DNA of 64,000 nt, taken from Limnomonas spitsbergensis. Its lineage: Eukaryota > Chlorophyta > Chlorophyceae > Chlamydomonadales. Made by a program: the position numbers and the translations under genes. Under the pieces are notes generated by a model. The model was not told the DNA's origin. It saw only the letters and a program-made list of their open reading frames with translations, and made no database searches. This document shows, piece after piece, positions 1 through 11,107 of the stretch (position 1 is the stretch's first letter; the number at the start of each line of letters is the position of its first letter). The stretch lies in contig JAYJMM010000124.1 in assembly GCA_037349105.1 (NCBI GenBank), forward strand, positions 1 through 64,000, written 5' to 3'.

Positions 1-131
1 AAAAAACCCTAAACCCTAAACCCTAAACCCTAAACCCTAAACCCTAAACCCTAAAACCCTAAACCCTAAACCCTAAACCCTAAACCCTAAACCCTAAACC
101 CTAAACCCTAAACCCTAAACCCTAAACCCTA
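1..131. repeat. Terminal telomere array, (CCCTAAA)n
   Basis: The window starts in about 18 tandem copies of CCCTAAA on the + strand, with one longer unit (CCCTAAAA) near 50-56. The C-rich strand runs 5' to 3' from the end inward, as expected at the left end of a chromosome; the complementary G-strand is TTTAGGG. The array stops at the CCCTAGGGG transition near 131. Confidence 0.97.
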
Positions 132-970
132 GGGGTGAATCGCCAGAGGAACTTCCTGTACACAGGAAGATTCGGCCCTCCAAAATTGGCTGGCTTCACA
201 CAGGCATGCACACGAAGTCCGAAGCGATCATATGATATGCAAGAAAGATCACCAATGGATAACGTTCGTCTCTCCTTCAGTTTAACTGTGCGGTAAGTGT
301 AACCAAAACATAACGCTGGCTAAACATTGCGTGGGAAAAAGTATCGCCAAGATGTATGTTAGGTTCGCGCTGAAGTTCGGCCACCACTCAAGTTTCGGCT
401 GCGCACCTGGAAACGTCAAGGCATATACTACATAGCTTGTGAACCTCATGATAGTTACAACCTTCAGGAGAGCACAAGTCCACTGCCACTGAAGTTTCAC
501 TACCTCGTACTCGACTGTGCACCGGGACACTTCAAGGCATATCGCTCATGGCTCGTGAACCTCAAGATAGTTGCAACTTTCAAGACCGCACAAGTCCACT
601 GGCGCACTCAAGTTCCACACTTGACCTATGATGTGCACATGCAACCTTCATGCTGGACTTCAGCCACCAGTTATGTTCATGCACCACTTCACTTCAGCCA
701 CCAATGAACTTCAAACACTTACGCCCATGATGTGCACATGCATCCTTTGGCTCATGCTGAACTTCAGCCACCAGTTATGTTCATGCACCACTTCACTTTA
801 GCCACCAATGAACTTCAAACACATATTAACTTCAAGCCCAAATGAACTTCTTGTACCGACGCCTTGGATGAGCACAAGCAATATGTGGCTCATGCTGATT
901 TGAGCCCCCACTTATGTTCATGCACCACTTAACTCGCACCAATGAACCTCTTAGCTAGGGGGTATGAGCA
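132..970. repeat. Telomere-adjacent degenerate repeats
   Basis: No gene is visible. A short inverted repeat (CTTCCTGT-AC-ACAGGAAG) lies at 152-169. A segment of about 115 bp at roughly 370-490 recurs, diverged, at 490-605; both copies share motifs such as 'gcacaagtccact' and 'caaggcatat'. A second family containing 'cagccaccagttatgttcat' starts at 661 and 764, with a poorer copy near 902. This is ordinary decaying subtelomeric tandem DNA. Confidence 0.7.
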
Positions 971-1017
971 TTGTGCTGGCCTGCCCTCTTTGCTATGGGG
1001 CATGAGCATGTTGCGCG

Positions 1018-3369
1018 CCACAGATTAACCAGGGTCCTGTCTCCCCCCCCAACAGATTGCGCGCCACAAATTAACCAGGGACCTGTCTCCCCCCCAAGAG
1101 GTTGCGCTGCACAAATTAACCAGGGACCTGTCTCCCCCCAACAGATTGCGCTTCACAAATTAACCAGGGACTTGTCTCCCCCCCCAACAGGTTGCGTTGC
1201 ACAAATTAACCAGGAACCTGTCTCCTCCCCAACAGGTTGCGCGGCACAAATTAACCAGGGACCTGTCTCCCCCCCAACAGGTTGCGCGCCACAGATTAAC
1301 CAGGGACCTGTCTCCCCCCCAACAGGTTGCGCGGCACAAATTAACCAGGGACCTGTCTCCCCCCCAACAGATTGCGCGCCACAAATTAACCAGGGACCTG
1401 TCTCCCCCCTAACAGGTTGCGCGCCACAGATTAACCAGGGACCTGTCTCCCCCCCAACAGGTTGCGCGTCACAAATTAACCAGGGACCTGTCTCCCCCCC
1501 AACAGATTGCGCGCCACAAATTAACCATGGACCTGTCTCCCCCCCAACAGGTTGCGCGCCACAAATTAACCAGGGACCTGTCTCCCCCCCAACAGATTGC
1601 GCGCCACAAATTAACCAGGGTCCTGTCTCCCCCCTAACAGGTTGCGCGCCACAGATTAACCAGGGACCTGTCTCCCCCCCAACAGGTTGCGCGCCACAGA
1701 TTAACCAGGGACCTGTCTCCCCCCCAACAGGTTGCGCGCCACAGATTAACCAGGGACCTGTCTCCCCCCCAACAGGTTGCGCGCCACAAATTAACCAGGG
1801 ACCTGTCTCCCCCCCAACAGGTTGCGCGCCACAAATTAACCAGGGACCTGTCTCCCCCCCAACAGATTGCGCGCCACAAATTAACCAGGGTCCTGTCTCC
1901 CCCCTAACAGGTTGCGCGCCACAGATTAACCAGGGACCTGTCTCCCCCCCAACAGGTTGCGCGCCACAGATTAACCAGGGACCTGTCTCCCCCCCAACAG
2001 GTTGCGCGCCACAGATTAACCAGGGACCTGTCTCCCCCCCAACAGGTTGCGCGCCACAGATTAACCAGGGACCTGTCTCCCCCCCAACAGATTGCGCGCC
2101 ACAAATTAACCAGGGTCCTGTCTCCCCCCTAACAGATTGCGCGCCACAAATTAACCAGGGTCCTGTCTCCCCCCTAACAGGTTGCGCGCCACAGATTAAC
2201 CAGGGACCTGTCTCCCCCCCAACAGGTTGCGCGCCACAGATTAACCAGGGACCTGTCTCCCCCCCAACAGGTTGCGCGCCACAGATTAACCAGGGACCTG
2301 TCTCCCCCCCAACAGGTTGCGCGGCACAAATTAACCAGGGACCTGTCTCCCCCCCAACAGGTTGCGCGCCACAGATTAACCAGGGACCTGTCTCCCCCCC
2401 AACAGGTTGCGCGCCACAGATTAACCAGGGACCTGTCTCCCCCCCAACAGGTTGCGCGCCACAAATTAACCAGGGACCTGTCTCCCCCCCAACAGGTTGC
2501 GCGCCACAGATTAACCAGGGACCTGTCTCCCCCCCAACAGGTTGCGCGCCACAAATTAACCAGGGACCTGTCTCCCCCCCAACAGATTGCGCGCCACAAA
2601 TTAACCAGGGTCCTGTCTCCCCCCTAACAGGTTGCGCGCCACAGATTAACCAGGGACCTGTCTCCCCCCCAACAGATTGCGCGCCACAAATTAACCAGGG
2701 ACCTGTCTCCCCCCCAAGAGGTTGCGCTGCACAAATTAACCAGGGACCTGTCTCCCCCCTAACAGATTGCGCGCCACAAATTAACCAGGGTCCTGTCTCC
2801 CCCCTAACAGGTTGCGCGCCACAGATTAACCAGGGACCTGTCTCCCCCCCAACAGGTTGCGCGCCACAGATTAACCAGGGACCTGTCTCCCCCCCAACAG
2901 GTTGCGCGCCACAGATTAACCAGGGACCTGTCTCCCCCCCAACAGATTGCGCGCCACAAATTGACCAGGGTCCTGTCTCCCCCCTAACAGATTGCGCGCC
3001 ACAAATTAACCAGGGTCCTGTCTCCCCCCTAACAGGTTGCGCGCCACAGATTAACCAGGGACCTGTCTCCCCCCCAACAGGTTGCGCGCCACAGATTAAC
3101 CAGGGACCTGTCTCCCCCCCAACAGGTTGCGCGCCACAAATTAACCAGGGACCTGTCTCCCCCCCAACAGGTTGCGCGGCACAAATTAACCAGGGACCTG
3201 TCTCCCCCCCAACAGGTTGCGCGCCACAGATTAACCAGGGACCTGTCTCCCCCCCAACAGGTTGCGCGCCACAAATTAACCAGGGACCTGTCTCCCCCAC
3301 AACAGGTTGCGCGCCACAAATTAACCAGGGACATGTCTCCCCCCCAACAGATTGCGCGCCACAAATTAA
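1018..3369. repeat. 45-bp subtelomeric satellite (~52 copies)
   Basis: A perfect 45-bp period contains 'attaaccagggacctgtctc', a run of six or seven C, then 'aacaggttgcgcg'. Variation sits at a few positions: acagg/acaga, cacaga/cacaaa, ggacc/ggtcc, ccccaaca/cccctaaca. The period is 15 codons, so several frames stay open on both strands: an 822-codon frame on + (971-3439) and a 715-codon frame on - (1153-3300). The + frame would encode a 15-residue repeat, GCAPQINQGPVSPPT. Two strands being open at once, substitutions that are not clearly synonymous, and the telomere-adjacent position argue for satellite DNA rather than a gene. The first and last copies are the most diverged. Confidence 0.95.
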
Positions 3370-3486
3370 GAAACTTGAAGCTTACACTGGATTGAGGGCA
3401 GCGCCAACTGTTAACAACAGTCATGCTTCATCTGCCTAGTGCATTGGGCTGAACTGCAAGATGGTTTAGGCTATTCATCTAAGCTA

Positions 3487-4558
3487 AGCTAGACTGGAAG
3501 ATGGGACCAGCTTAATCAGCTCGAAAGACCGCTTAGCCTCAATAAACCATTCACCGCTCAATACATGGTAGCCGCGCATCAATTTATGCAAGGGCATGCA
3601 GTTCTTGTCATTCCCTAACTGTTCTGTGACTGTGTCAAGTCTAGTCAGCTAGACTGGAAGATGGGACCAGCTTAATCATCTCGAAAGACCGCTTAGCCTC
3701 AATAAACCAATCACCGCTCGCTGGATGGTAGATGCGCATCAATTTATGCAAGGGCCTGCAGTTCTTGTCATTCCTTAACTGTTCTGTGACTGTTTCAAGT
3801 CTAGTCAGCTAGACTGGAAGATGGGACCAGCTTAATCAGCTCGAAAGACCGCTTAGCCTCAATAAACCAATCACCGCTCGCTGGATGGTAGCTGCGCATC
3901 AATTTAAGCAAGCGCATGCAGTTCATGTCATTCCCTAACTGTTATGTAACTGTGTCCAGTCGAATCAGCTAGACTGGAAGATGGGAGCAACTTAGTCAGC
4001 TCGAAAGACCGCTTAGCCTCAATAAACCAATCACCGCTCATTGGATGGTAGCCGCGCATATATTTCAGCAAGCGCATGCAGTTCATGTCATTCCCTAAAT
4101 GTTCTGTGACTGTGTCAAGTCTAGTCAACTAGACTGTAAGATGGGAGCAGCTTAATCAGCTCGAAAGACCGCTTAGCCTCAATAAACCAATCACCGCTCG
4201 CTGGATGGTAGATGCGCATCAATTTATGCAAGGGCATGCAGTTCTTGTCATTCCCTAACTGTTCTGTGACTGTGTCAAGTCTAGTCAGCTAGACTGGAAG
4301 ATGGGAGCAGCTTAATCAGCTCAAAAGACCGCTTAGCCTCAATAAACCAATCACCGCTCGTTGGATGGTAGATGCGCATCAATTTAAGCAAGCGCATGCA
4401 GTTCATGTCATTCCCTAACTGTTATGTACCTGTGACCAGTCGAATCAGCTAGACTGGAAGATGGGACCAGCTTAATCAGCTCGAAAGACCGCTTAGCCTC
4501 AATAAACCAATCACCGCTCATTGGATGGTAGCCGCGCATATATTTCAGCAAGCGCATG
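3487..4558. repeat. 160-bp satellite, 6.7 copies with 480-bp higher order
   Basis: The anchor 'agactggaag' (one copy agactgtaag) occurs at 3491, 3651, 3811, 3971, 4131, 4291 and 4451, an exact 160-bp spacing. Variants recur every third copy: copies at 3651 and 4131, 3811 and 4291, and 3971 and 4451 pair by shared differences (for example 'catatatttcagcaagcg' in the last pair). The higher-order unit is therefore three monomers, 480 bp. The last copy stops abruptly at about 4558. Confidence 0.93.
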
Positions 4559-4600
4559 GACCCTGTCACCCCCCCTACAGGCTGCACGACACTATAAAGC
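4558..4600. repeat. Degenerate single copy of the 45-bp satellite
   Basis: The run 'accctgtcacccccccta' followed by 'caggctgcacgacac' matches the core of the 45-bp unit (acctgtctcccccccaacaggttgcgcgccac) with a few changes. It lies directly after the 160-bp array, so the 160-bp array has 45-bp satellite on both sides. It overlaps the predicted 3' flank of the minus-strand gene. Confidence 0.6.
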
Positions 4601-4649
4601 TACGCATTCATGCTCAATGGGCGCTCGTGCGTATGAAGTGACTAGGTCT

Positions 4650-7600
4650 CTAAATGTCCTGAAATTGCTCGTCATGGCTCGCCATGGCCATGAATGTCTG
4701 GAATGTCCCATGATTATCGACGGCAGCCTGCGAGATACGTCTTCGCATTGTGGGAGCACCATAGTGATTCCACCAGGTCTTGGTGCTAGATCCCATAGCC
4801 TGCACAGTGCATGAGGTGTCACGTCAGATATCACCGCCATGCTAAACAAACTGTCATGCAAGCTTCTCATAACCACATACATCCTAGTATCCAACTCCGG
4901 GACAAGTGCCAAGGAAAAGGAATTATCAATGTATGTTTTGTCCAAAATTCGATTTCCCTCCCAGCATGACTCACCACAGCGCATCCATCCCACATCTCAG
5001 GATCCTGGCCAACCGCTGCAGTGTAGGACTGCACGAACAAGCGACGAGCCCATGATGGTGGGAAATATGGGAAGGTGGCATTGCGCAGGATGTGAATTCG
5101 CCAGTAGTTCACAAATGTTGTGTCTTTCAAGGCCACGCCCTTTCGTGACACAAACAAAGAAGTCTCGGATGACACCGCAAGGCGCTTGTGGCCTTTCTTG
5201 ATGTGAAACATGAGCAGTTCTGTAAGCGGCCCTGTGTGGCAAGCAAAATTCCAGTTAGGATATAATACGGTGACATTATGGCTTTAGGGCAGTGATAAGG
5301 GTAGGGGAATTATAATTGCCAACATATTCAACAGTTGAAGGGGTTGAAGGGGATGCATCATTGATTCACATGTTTTTCTTGTCTCAGCCACAATTCAGCT
5401 ACATCAAAAAACTATGACAGCAAGATCCAAAGGCTTACCACATGCAGTTTGGTCAGCACAATAATGCAATAATCTTACCTGTCGGTAGTGTGAGCTCGGT
5501 TGGCTGAAACCCTCGCCTGTCGTTCTGTAAGCAAAGAAACGAGGGCAACTTAAGTACACAAAAAATATGTTTGTTCACTGTATCATTTATGCCTGCTGCC
5601 TACTGTTCTCTTGCATATATTATTTTGCCCATCACAATATTATTCATCTGTCTGCTCACTAATCCTAAGGGAGATATTCAACTGCCTGGACTGGGATGAG
5701 GCAAGGAGGGGCATGGGCACTAATGGTTTGGGCCCAAACAGCTGCATGGACTGGGAGGGGTAAAGGAGGGCCCACAAACACTCATTGTTATGGAGAAAAA
5801 CAGCTGCCTGGACTGGGATGAGGCAAGGAGGGGCATGCGCACTAATCCTTTGGGCCCAAACAGCTGCATGGACTGGGAGGGGGTAAAGGAGGGCCCACAA
5901 ACACTTATTGTTATGTAGAAAAACAGCGGCCTGGATTGGGATGAGGCAAGGGGGGGCAAGGGCATTAATGCTTTGGGCCCAAACAGCTTCATGGACTGGG
6001 AGGGGGTAAAGGAGGGCATACACACTAATAATGAGGGAGAAATTCAAATGCACGGACTGGGAATCTACTTTCACTGCAATTAACAAATTGCTGGTCTTAT
6101 AAATCAGGGTTCTTACCTTGTGGTGAATGGCTCGGTATATGATTTTTCGCTTTGGTCCCTCCTCCAATGTTGCATCCAGCTTGACCACCTCGAAATGGTT
6201 CCCCAGGCATTTCGTGGGCTGTAAGCAGTCTGGGTCAGGACACGGTCCCTTGCCAACAAACCTCGGGTGTTGAAGGGTCTTCAGCACATGCAACCTTCAT
6301 GAGCATGGTGGGAATCATGTTTCATGGTAGGAATCAGACTTCAGGGTGGGAATCAGGCTTCCTAGGCTTGGGCACGGTGGGAATTAGGCTTCAAGGTGGG
6401 AATCGGGCTTCATCATCATACTTTTTGATTCTGCAATCATACGTTCACCGCATTTATAAACCCATCAAACCCTTAGCACTGACCATCATGCACTCACCGG
6501 CACGGAGGGATTTGTGATCCTGTGATGAGCATGGCCAAGAGGGCTGTCTGCACTGTGAACGCTGTCTCCACCTTTGTCAGATCATCCAGCTGTGAATCCC
6601 ATGCAATTGCCCGCCGTGCACGCGACACTAGATGGTCGATGTGCTGGTACACCTCGGGTCCATAGGGCATCTCACTGACCGGGGTTTTGGGCATTGAGGC
6701 TAGTAACTGCCGCTGCAGATTGGTTAACCAGGTGTCCATGACCCCCATCTGCAGATCGCCTGTTCCCCGGTACAAGAACTGGCAAACACGCCTGCATATG
6801 GATGCATGCTTAACCACGTGGTCCCGGCCAACTGACCGCGCCTTCAAGTAGGCTATGAAGGCTAAGAATGTCGCTTTGTCCTTGTAGACATTCAAGGACA
6901 AGGTCTCGGGGTTGACGTCTTGCACGTTGGCGATGAAGCCCAGATAACCTGATAGGTGTGGGGGGGGAGGCCATCCAAAAGGTCAGTCATTCAAGAGATG
7001 AAACCCTCATAGAAGCATGGCATGGGAGCATAAAACAATGACAAAAAACCTTTGTACGAGCATGGCCCGACAGTAACCATCTTACACACATGGCCTTACA
7101 CTAACTCTCATACAAGCATGGCCTAAGAGTATGGGATATGGATATGATTGTATGTCACCTCTCAGATGGTCTTCATGTTTGCCGAGTGTCGTGGTTTGGA
7201 GGGCCACGCATGGACGGTCTAGCTGGATGGCAGTGTTGTTCCACTCAACGTACTCGGCAATCTCACAAGTTAGCTTAGCAGTCTCTTGGTGTCCCTTGAG
7301 TCCGTACTTCATGGCATGTTGTTTCGAGGTTAGCTCCACTTGAGGCATGTTCACTGGCATGTCCCCAACAGAAAAACTGCATGACATGGATGGGATGGAC
7401 AAGTAACATTAGAGAGGCATGGGGGAAGTACGGGGGACAGGTCTCATGTGAGAGGCAGGGGTGGGAGGCCGGGGAGGGAGAAAGGGGGTGTTGATTGGGG
7501 GGGAGGACCTAAAGCTACATGAGCACATGATTCCTACAATCCCTTCATTTGGACCCTACGGCATGAACACATCCTAAAATGTCATGTGGACTGACCTTCT

Positions 7601-9518
7601 GTCTTGGCTGTCCCCACGTTCTCGATGGGATGCTACCTTGATATCATCGGGATGATCTGATGTCTCTGGATCAGAAGTGTCTGGCTCACTGCTGTCATCA
7701 CTGGACGAGGGTGTCACATTGCCCAAACTGCAGGTGAAAGAGAGCCATGAGGGGAAGGCAACTGTTTTGGCCCACAAGGCAACATGTGAGGGTGGAGCCA
7801 AGCATGTGCACCTGCATGGTATCCTTCATTCACATGTAATCAAGGGTGAATGTGGGAAGATGCTGCTCATTTGTCACATACAAGGGACTGTGGCTGAGGG
7901 TATGCAGATTAAAATTGAGATTTATTATAAATTACACAGCTTCAATTACGTACCAGACATGACGTGGAGGTACATTTCCAGAAATAGGCATGTTGATACC
8001 GGTGTAGCCGCCGGTGTCAACATAGTTTGGCTCTCCCTCATCGGAAGAGAAGAGGTCAATATAGATGGTTGCTGGAAGTACGTTGTCCAACCTATATGAG
8101 GGTGCAGGAAAAGGGTCCAGGGCATAAGCTTACAAGAGGTTTGTGGGGCAGGGTTCTGCAGGGCATACGCTTAAAAGAGGTTTGTGGGCCAGGGTTGTGC
8201 AGGGCATACGCTTAAAAGAGGATTGGGGGACAGGGTTCTGCATGGCATACGCTTGAGCTTGGGCGAAATACGTTTGTACAAATATTTTGATCAACCTACC
8301 CAGCAGGATAAGGTGTATGTGATGGTTGAGGGTGTAGTCCAGGTGTGGCAACATCCTCATCCTCAAGCTCCTCATCATCATGCATGACGTGTTTGCTTGG
8401 AGTGCGTCCCAAATTCAACCTAACGGAGGTCGGACCGGGGACATTGATCACTACATGGACTCAGGAAAAAACAATCATGCTGCTTGGGCAAGTACAGAAA
8501 TCCAGCCTAGTCATGATTATCACTTACCCATTGTCAATACTATCACTGTTCTCCTCATCATTGCTCTCCTTGGCAGGCATCGGAGGAGGGATGTTGGAAA
8601 GCTCAAACTCAAAGCTGGGTGGATGAGCGTTGGCGGGCCGCATGCGCTTCCTCGCGCCCGTTGCTTGCAATTTTCTGAATAAAAGATTCAAGGTCAGATG
8701 GGAGGTGGAAGTATGTTGTCCTTACCTAATCTAATTAGGGGTGCACGGACCGGCATTCATCATGTGACAGGAAGCGAAAAAATTCAAGCTCTATCTGGGC
8801 TAAAACACTTTGGCTGAGCAACTACACAATCCAGTCTAGTACTGCTTATCACTTACCCATTGTCTTCCTCATCACTGATCTCCTCATCACTGCTCTCCTT
8901 GACAGGCATTGGAGGGATTGTGTTTGGCAGCTTCAACTCATCGCTGGGTGGCCGCATGGTGGTCGGCCGCATGCGCTTGCTCGAGCCCGCTGCTGCTTGC
9001 ATTTGGCTGAATGGAGCATACAAGGTATGGTGGTCAGGGCACGCATGATAGGTACATGAGGAAGCTACAGAATAAACAGGTTTAGAATACAGGCTAGTCT
9101 GAACTGGCTAGTCTCACCTGATGATCATGGACCCGTATGAAGGCGGAGGTGCCAATTCGCCTAGGGCTTCACACAGGACTTCTTTATCGTCAGATGTCAG
9201 CTTGGACGACTGCCGAATCGTGGCTTGAATGCCCTGTACAGAAATCATGATAGCAGCGCCGTGTCTATTGCGGATGGCTCTGATTCGAACGAGCTTCTTC
9301 AGGTTCGCAACATCCGTGCAGCGTAGTACATGACTCGGACGGATCGACCGAATCGAGCGTCTCAAATCCTTAATCGAGAACCCGTGAGGGGCTAAAATGT
9401 TCCGATAAGCTTGATTCGCAACGAGGAAAAGACCCGGGCGGTCTGTAAACCGGGAGACGGCAATTGTATTTGCCACAATCGGCGATGGAAGGCACAACGG
9501 GGTGGTATGTGTCTGCAT
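4650..9518 (-). CDS. Tyrosine-recombinase-like protein, 12 exons (759 aa model)
   Basis: Reconstructed exons (- strand, 5' to 3'): 9118-9518, 8857-9006, 8528-8674, 8300-8395, 7954-8091, 7596-7727, 7159-7376, 6498-6948, 6117-6294, 5479-5524, 4975-5219, 4650-4727. Every intron is GT-AG and every junction keeps phase. Residues 1-134 are a basic N-terminal region; about 135-355 is an acidic Ser/Asp/Glu/Pro linker; about 430-500 (containing KDKATFLAFIAYLKARS) resembles the helical core-binding domain of phage-integrase-type recombinases. The catalytic part follows: R578 in 'IPPCRLHVL' fits the box I arginine, C596/C601/C607 form a possible metal site, and 'PPSWARRLFV' (R711/R712) fits box II with the usual histidine absent. 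No clear nucleophilic tyrosine is seen, so activity is doubtful. A TATA-like TAAATAA lies about 45 bp upstream. The last exon is the weakest part. The family call is by motif recognition only; a Crypton-like transposon origin is possible. Confidence 0.72.
5686..6062. repeat. ~123-bp tandem repeat inside intron 9
   Basis: Three copies with 'ggactgggatgaggcaagg' begin near 5688, 5810 and 5933, with a partial fourth near 6052. Each copy is built of two related halves of about 61 bp (ggactggg-atgaggcaagg and ggactggg-aggggtaaagg). Reading frames through it on the minus strand are open but lie between a good donor (6115-6116) and a good acceptor (5525-5527), so it is intronic. Confidence 0.75.
8120..8262. 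repeat. 41-bp tandem repeat inside intron 4
   Basis: The sequence 'ggcatacgcttaaaagagg' or close variants start at about 8121, 8162, 8203 and 8244. The array fills most of the intron between exons 8300-8395 and 7954-8091. Confidence 0.7.
8528..9006 (-). repeat. Tandemly duplicated exon pair (exons 2 and 3)
   Basis: Exon 2 (8857-9006) and exon 3 (8528-8674) encode similar peptides. Both have a KRMRP motif followed by a Pro-rich stretch, then 'PPMPVKESSDEE' or 'PPMPAKESNDEE', and both end in DNG. They have the same splice phase, and the flanking donor (gtaagtgataa) and acceptor (ttcag) are also similar. An exon-plus-intron unit of about 330 bp was duplicated without breaking the frame. Confidence 0.8.
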
Positions 9519-9557
9519 ATTGATACGTTGACAGTGAAACAAAGCTACTAGAAAGGG

Positions 9558-9570
9558 TTATTTATGGCAA
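9558..9570 (-). promoter_or_regulatory. Possible TATA box of the recombinase-like gene
   Basis: The minus strand reads 'ccataaataac' about 45 bp upstream of the first ATG (9518). The spacing would leave a very short 5' untranslated leader. It is a plausible core promoter by position and sequence only. Confidence 0.3.
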
Positions 9571-9882
9571 GGAAGGCGGGCTGTGGTGGTGAAATGTGTG
9601 TATTGTGAGTATGGTCGGCACATTAACGACGGTCTTTGATGGGTGGGCAGCGAAGTTACAAGGACGCCATGCACCTTCCCTGCTCCCATGCTGCTGCCAA
9701 CATGCAACATACATTCGAGTCTTCACCCCTCCTCTTCTTCTAAGTTGAAAGCCTCTAGCTCTAAGGCAGCTCTAAGGCAGTTGCACTGCATGGGCATCAT
9801 GTAATACACCAACACATGCAGCCAAGCCTTTTTGAGCAGGGCCCAGAAGTTTAGTGTCATTGAATTGGGGGGTCACATGACG

Positions 9883-10080
9883 GTAGCCCTACAGGTGCTC
9901 ATGCTTCAGGTTCCAGCTAAGCCCAGCAATCTTGAAACAACACGGTAGCCCTAAAGGTGCTCATGCTTCAGGTTCCAGCTAAGCCCAACAATCCTGCAGC
10001 ATGACGGGAGCCCTAGAGGTGCTCATGCTTCAGGTTCCAGCTAAGCCCAGCAGTCCTGCAGCATGACGGGAGCCCTACAG
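9883..10080. repeat. 61-62-bp tandem repeat, 3.2 copies
   Basis: The phrase 'gccctacaggtgctcatgct' with small changes recurs at about 9886, 9948 and 10009, with a partial copy at about 10071. Each copy is followed by 'tcaggttccagctaagccca'. Confidence 0.8.
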
Positions 10081-11107
10081 TTTGTTTTTGCCGGCTGCTC
10101 AACGCTCCCCCTTGCGCATTCATGCGGATTTGCAGGTGCACACTATTATCTCTTCATGTCTGAAGGGCTTAGGCTCCACAACCACACGGTTTGTTTGTTC
10201 TCTTCCTGGGTCTTCTGAAATGCTTCCCAAATCAAGCACCAATTTGAAACCAAGATTCAGCTGGATTACAAGGCCATGATGTACCTGCATGATACATGAG
10301 CCCGAATGTTCGTACCTGGTGCCCCCTCCCCATGTCCGCTCTCATGCATGAATTCTCCCTTGCTCCTTCCCATGCACACCGCCACTTCAACATCTGCCTC
10401 GCCTCCAACCATATGTTTGCCTAACCTTCAAAACATAACTGGCACCTTCAGCCTGTCACTGGTAGGTGTTGCCACCCTCTCACCTTGCCCTTCCACGTGA
10501 ACGTCACACCATCCCCGCTCTGATCCGGCTCCAACCTGAATTATCGTCTCCACGACCTCCTAATTATATTGTTTTGATACTTTTTTAATATGTAAAGCTT
10601 AGCGCAACCTACGCACGCATGCACCATTTCTCTTTTTGGTCTCGGGTATGACCAAGCAGAGGAATCGTCGCTGTCCCTGTATGCCTCGCCACAGAAGGCG
10701 CATAAACAGTTCGTTTAAGAGGAGATGTAGTGGCCAAACAGAGCTGAGACGTTCTCTAAAGTTACTGTTTACCGGTTAACGCTGGTCATTTTAGTGTCCA
10801 CACTTTTCTTTTAGTGGAATGACGGGCCTATTGAGGCTTACCTGCCTTTAAACCGGGTCATACATCCTTTTAGATAAATGAAGCACGGAGAAAAGTCCAT
10901 GTATGCCATCCATCGCAAGCGCGCAGCGACCAGGAAGGACACGCTAAAGCGTCAGAGGCAAAAGCGGAAATCAGCCATTCAGAAGCCGACGACTGTTGGG
11001 TCCAAGGGGGGGCGCAAGTGTGTGCCCAAGGTAGCCCAAGCGGGCAAGGCATGGCTCACTTGCCAGCCATACACTTTCAGGTGTGACAGCGTGGTTGATA
11101 AGCAGAG
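10081..11107. other. Stretch with no recognised gene
   Basis: I see no recognisable coding region. The best open frame is + 10878-11147 (89 codons, Lys/Arg-rich at its start, beginning MKHGEKSMYAIHRKRAATRK). It runs into the first 186-bp satellite unit and ends there, so if it was ever a gene its end has been replaced by satellite. An AT-rich patch with 'ttttttaatatg' lies near 10578. Confidence 0.4.

Noticed and set aside
1153..3300. 715-codon minus-strand frame over the 45-bp satellite (GETGPWLICGAQPVG repeat)
   Set aside because: It lies exactly opposite an 822-codon + frame. Both follow from a stop-free unit of 45 bp.
1018..3369. CRISPR-like array (regular short repeats)
   Set aside because: Repeats are head-to-tail with no unique spacers, in eukaryotic subtelomeric DNA.
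5640..6293. Single 217-codon minus-strand gene at 5640-6293
   Set aside because: Only its first part (6117-6294) is coding. A good donor follows, and the rest is a 123-bp tandem repeat in an intron.
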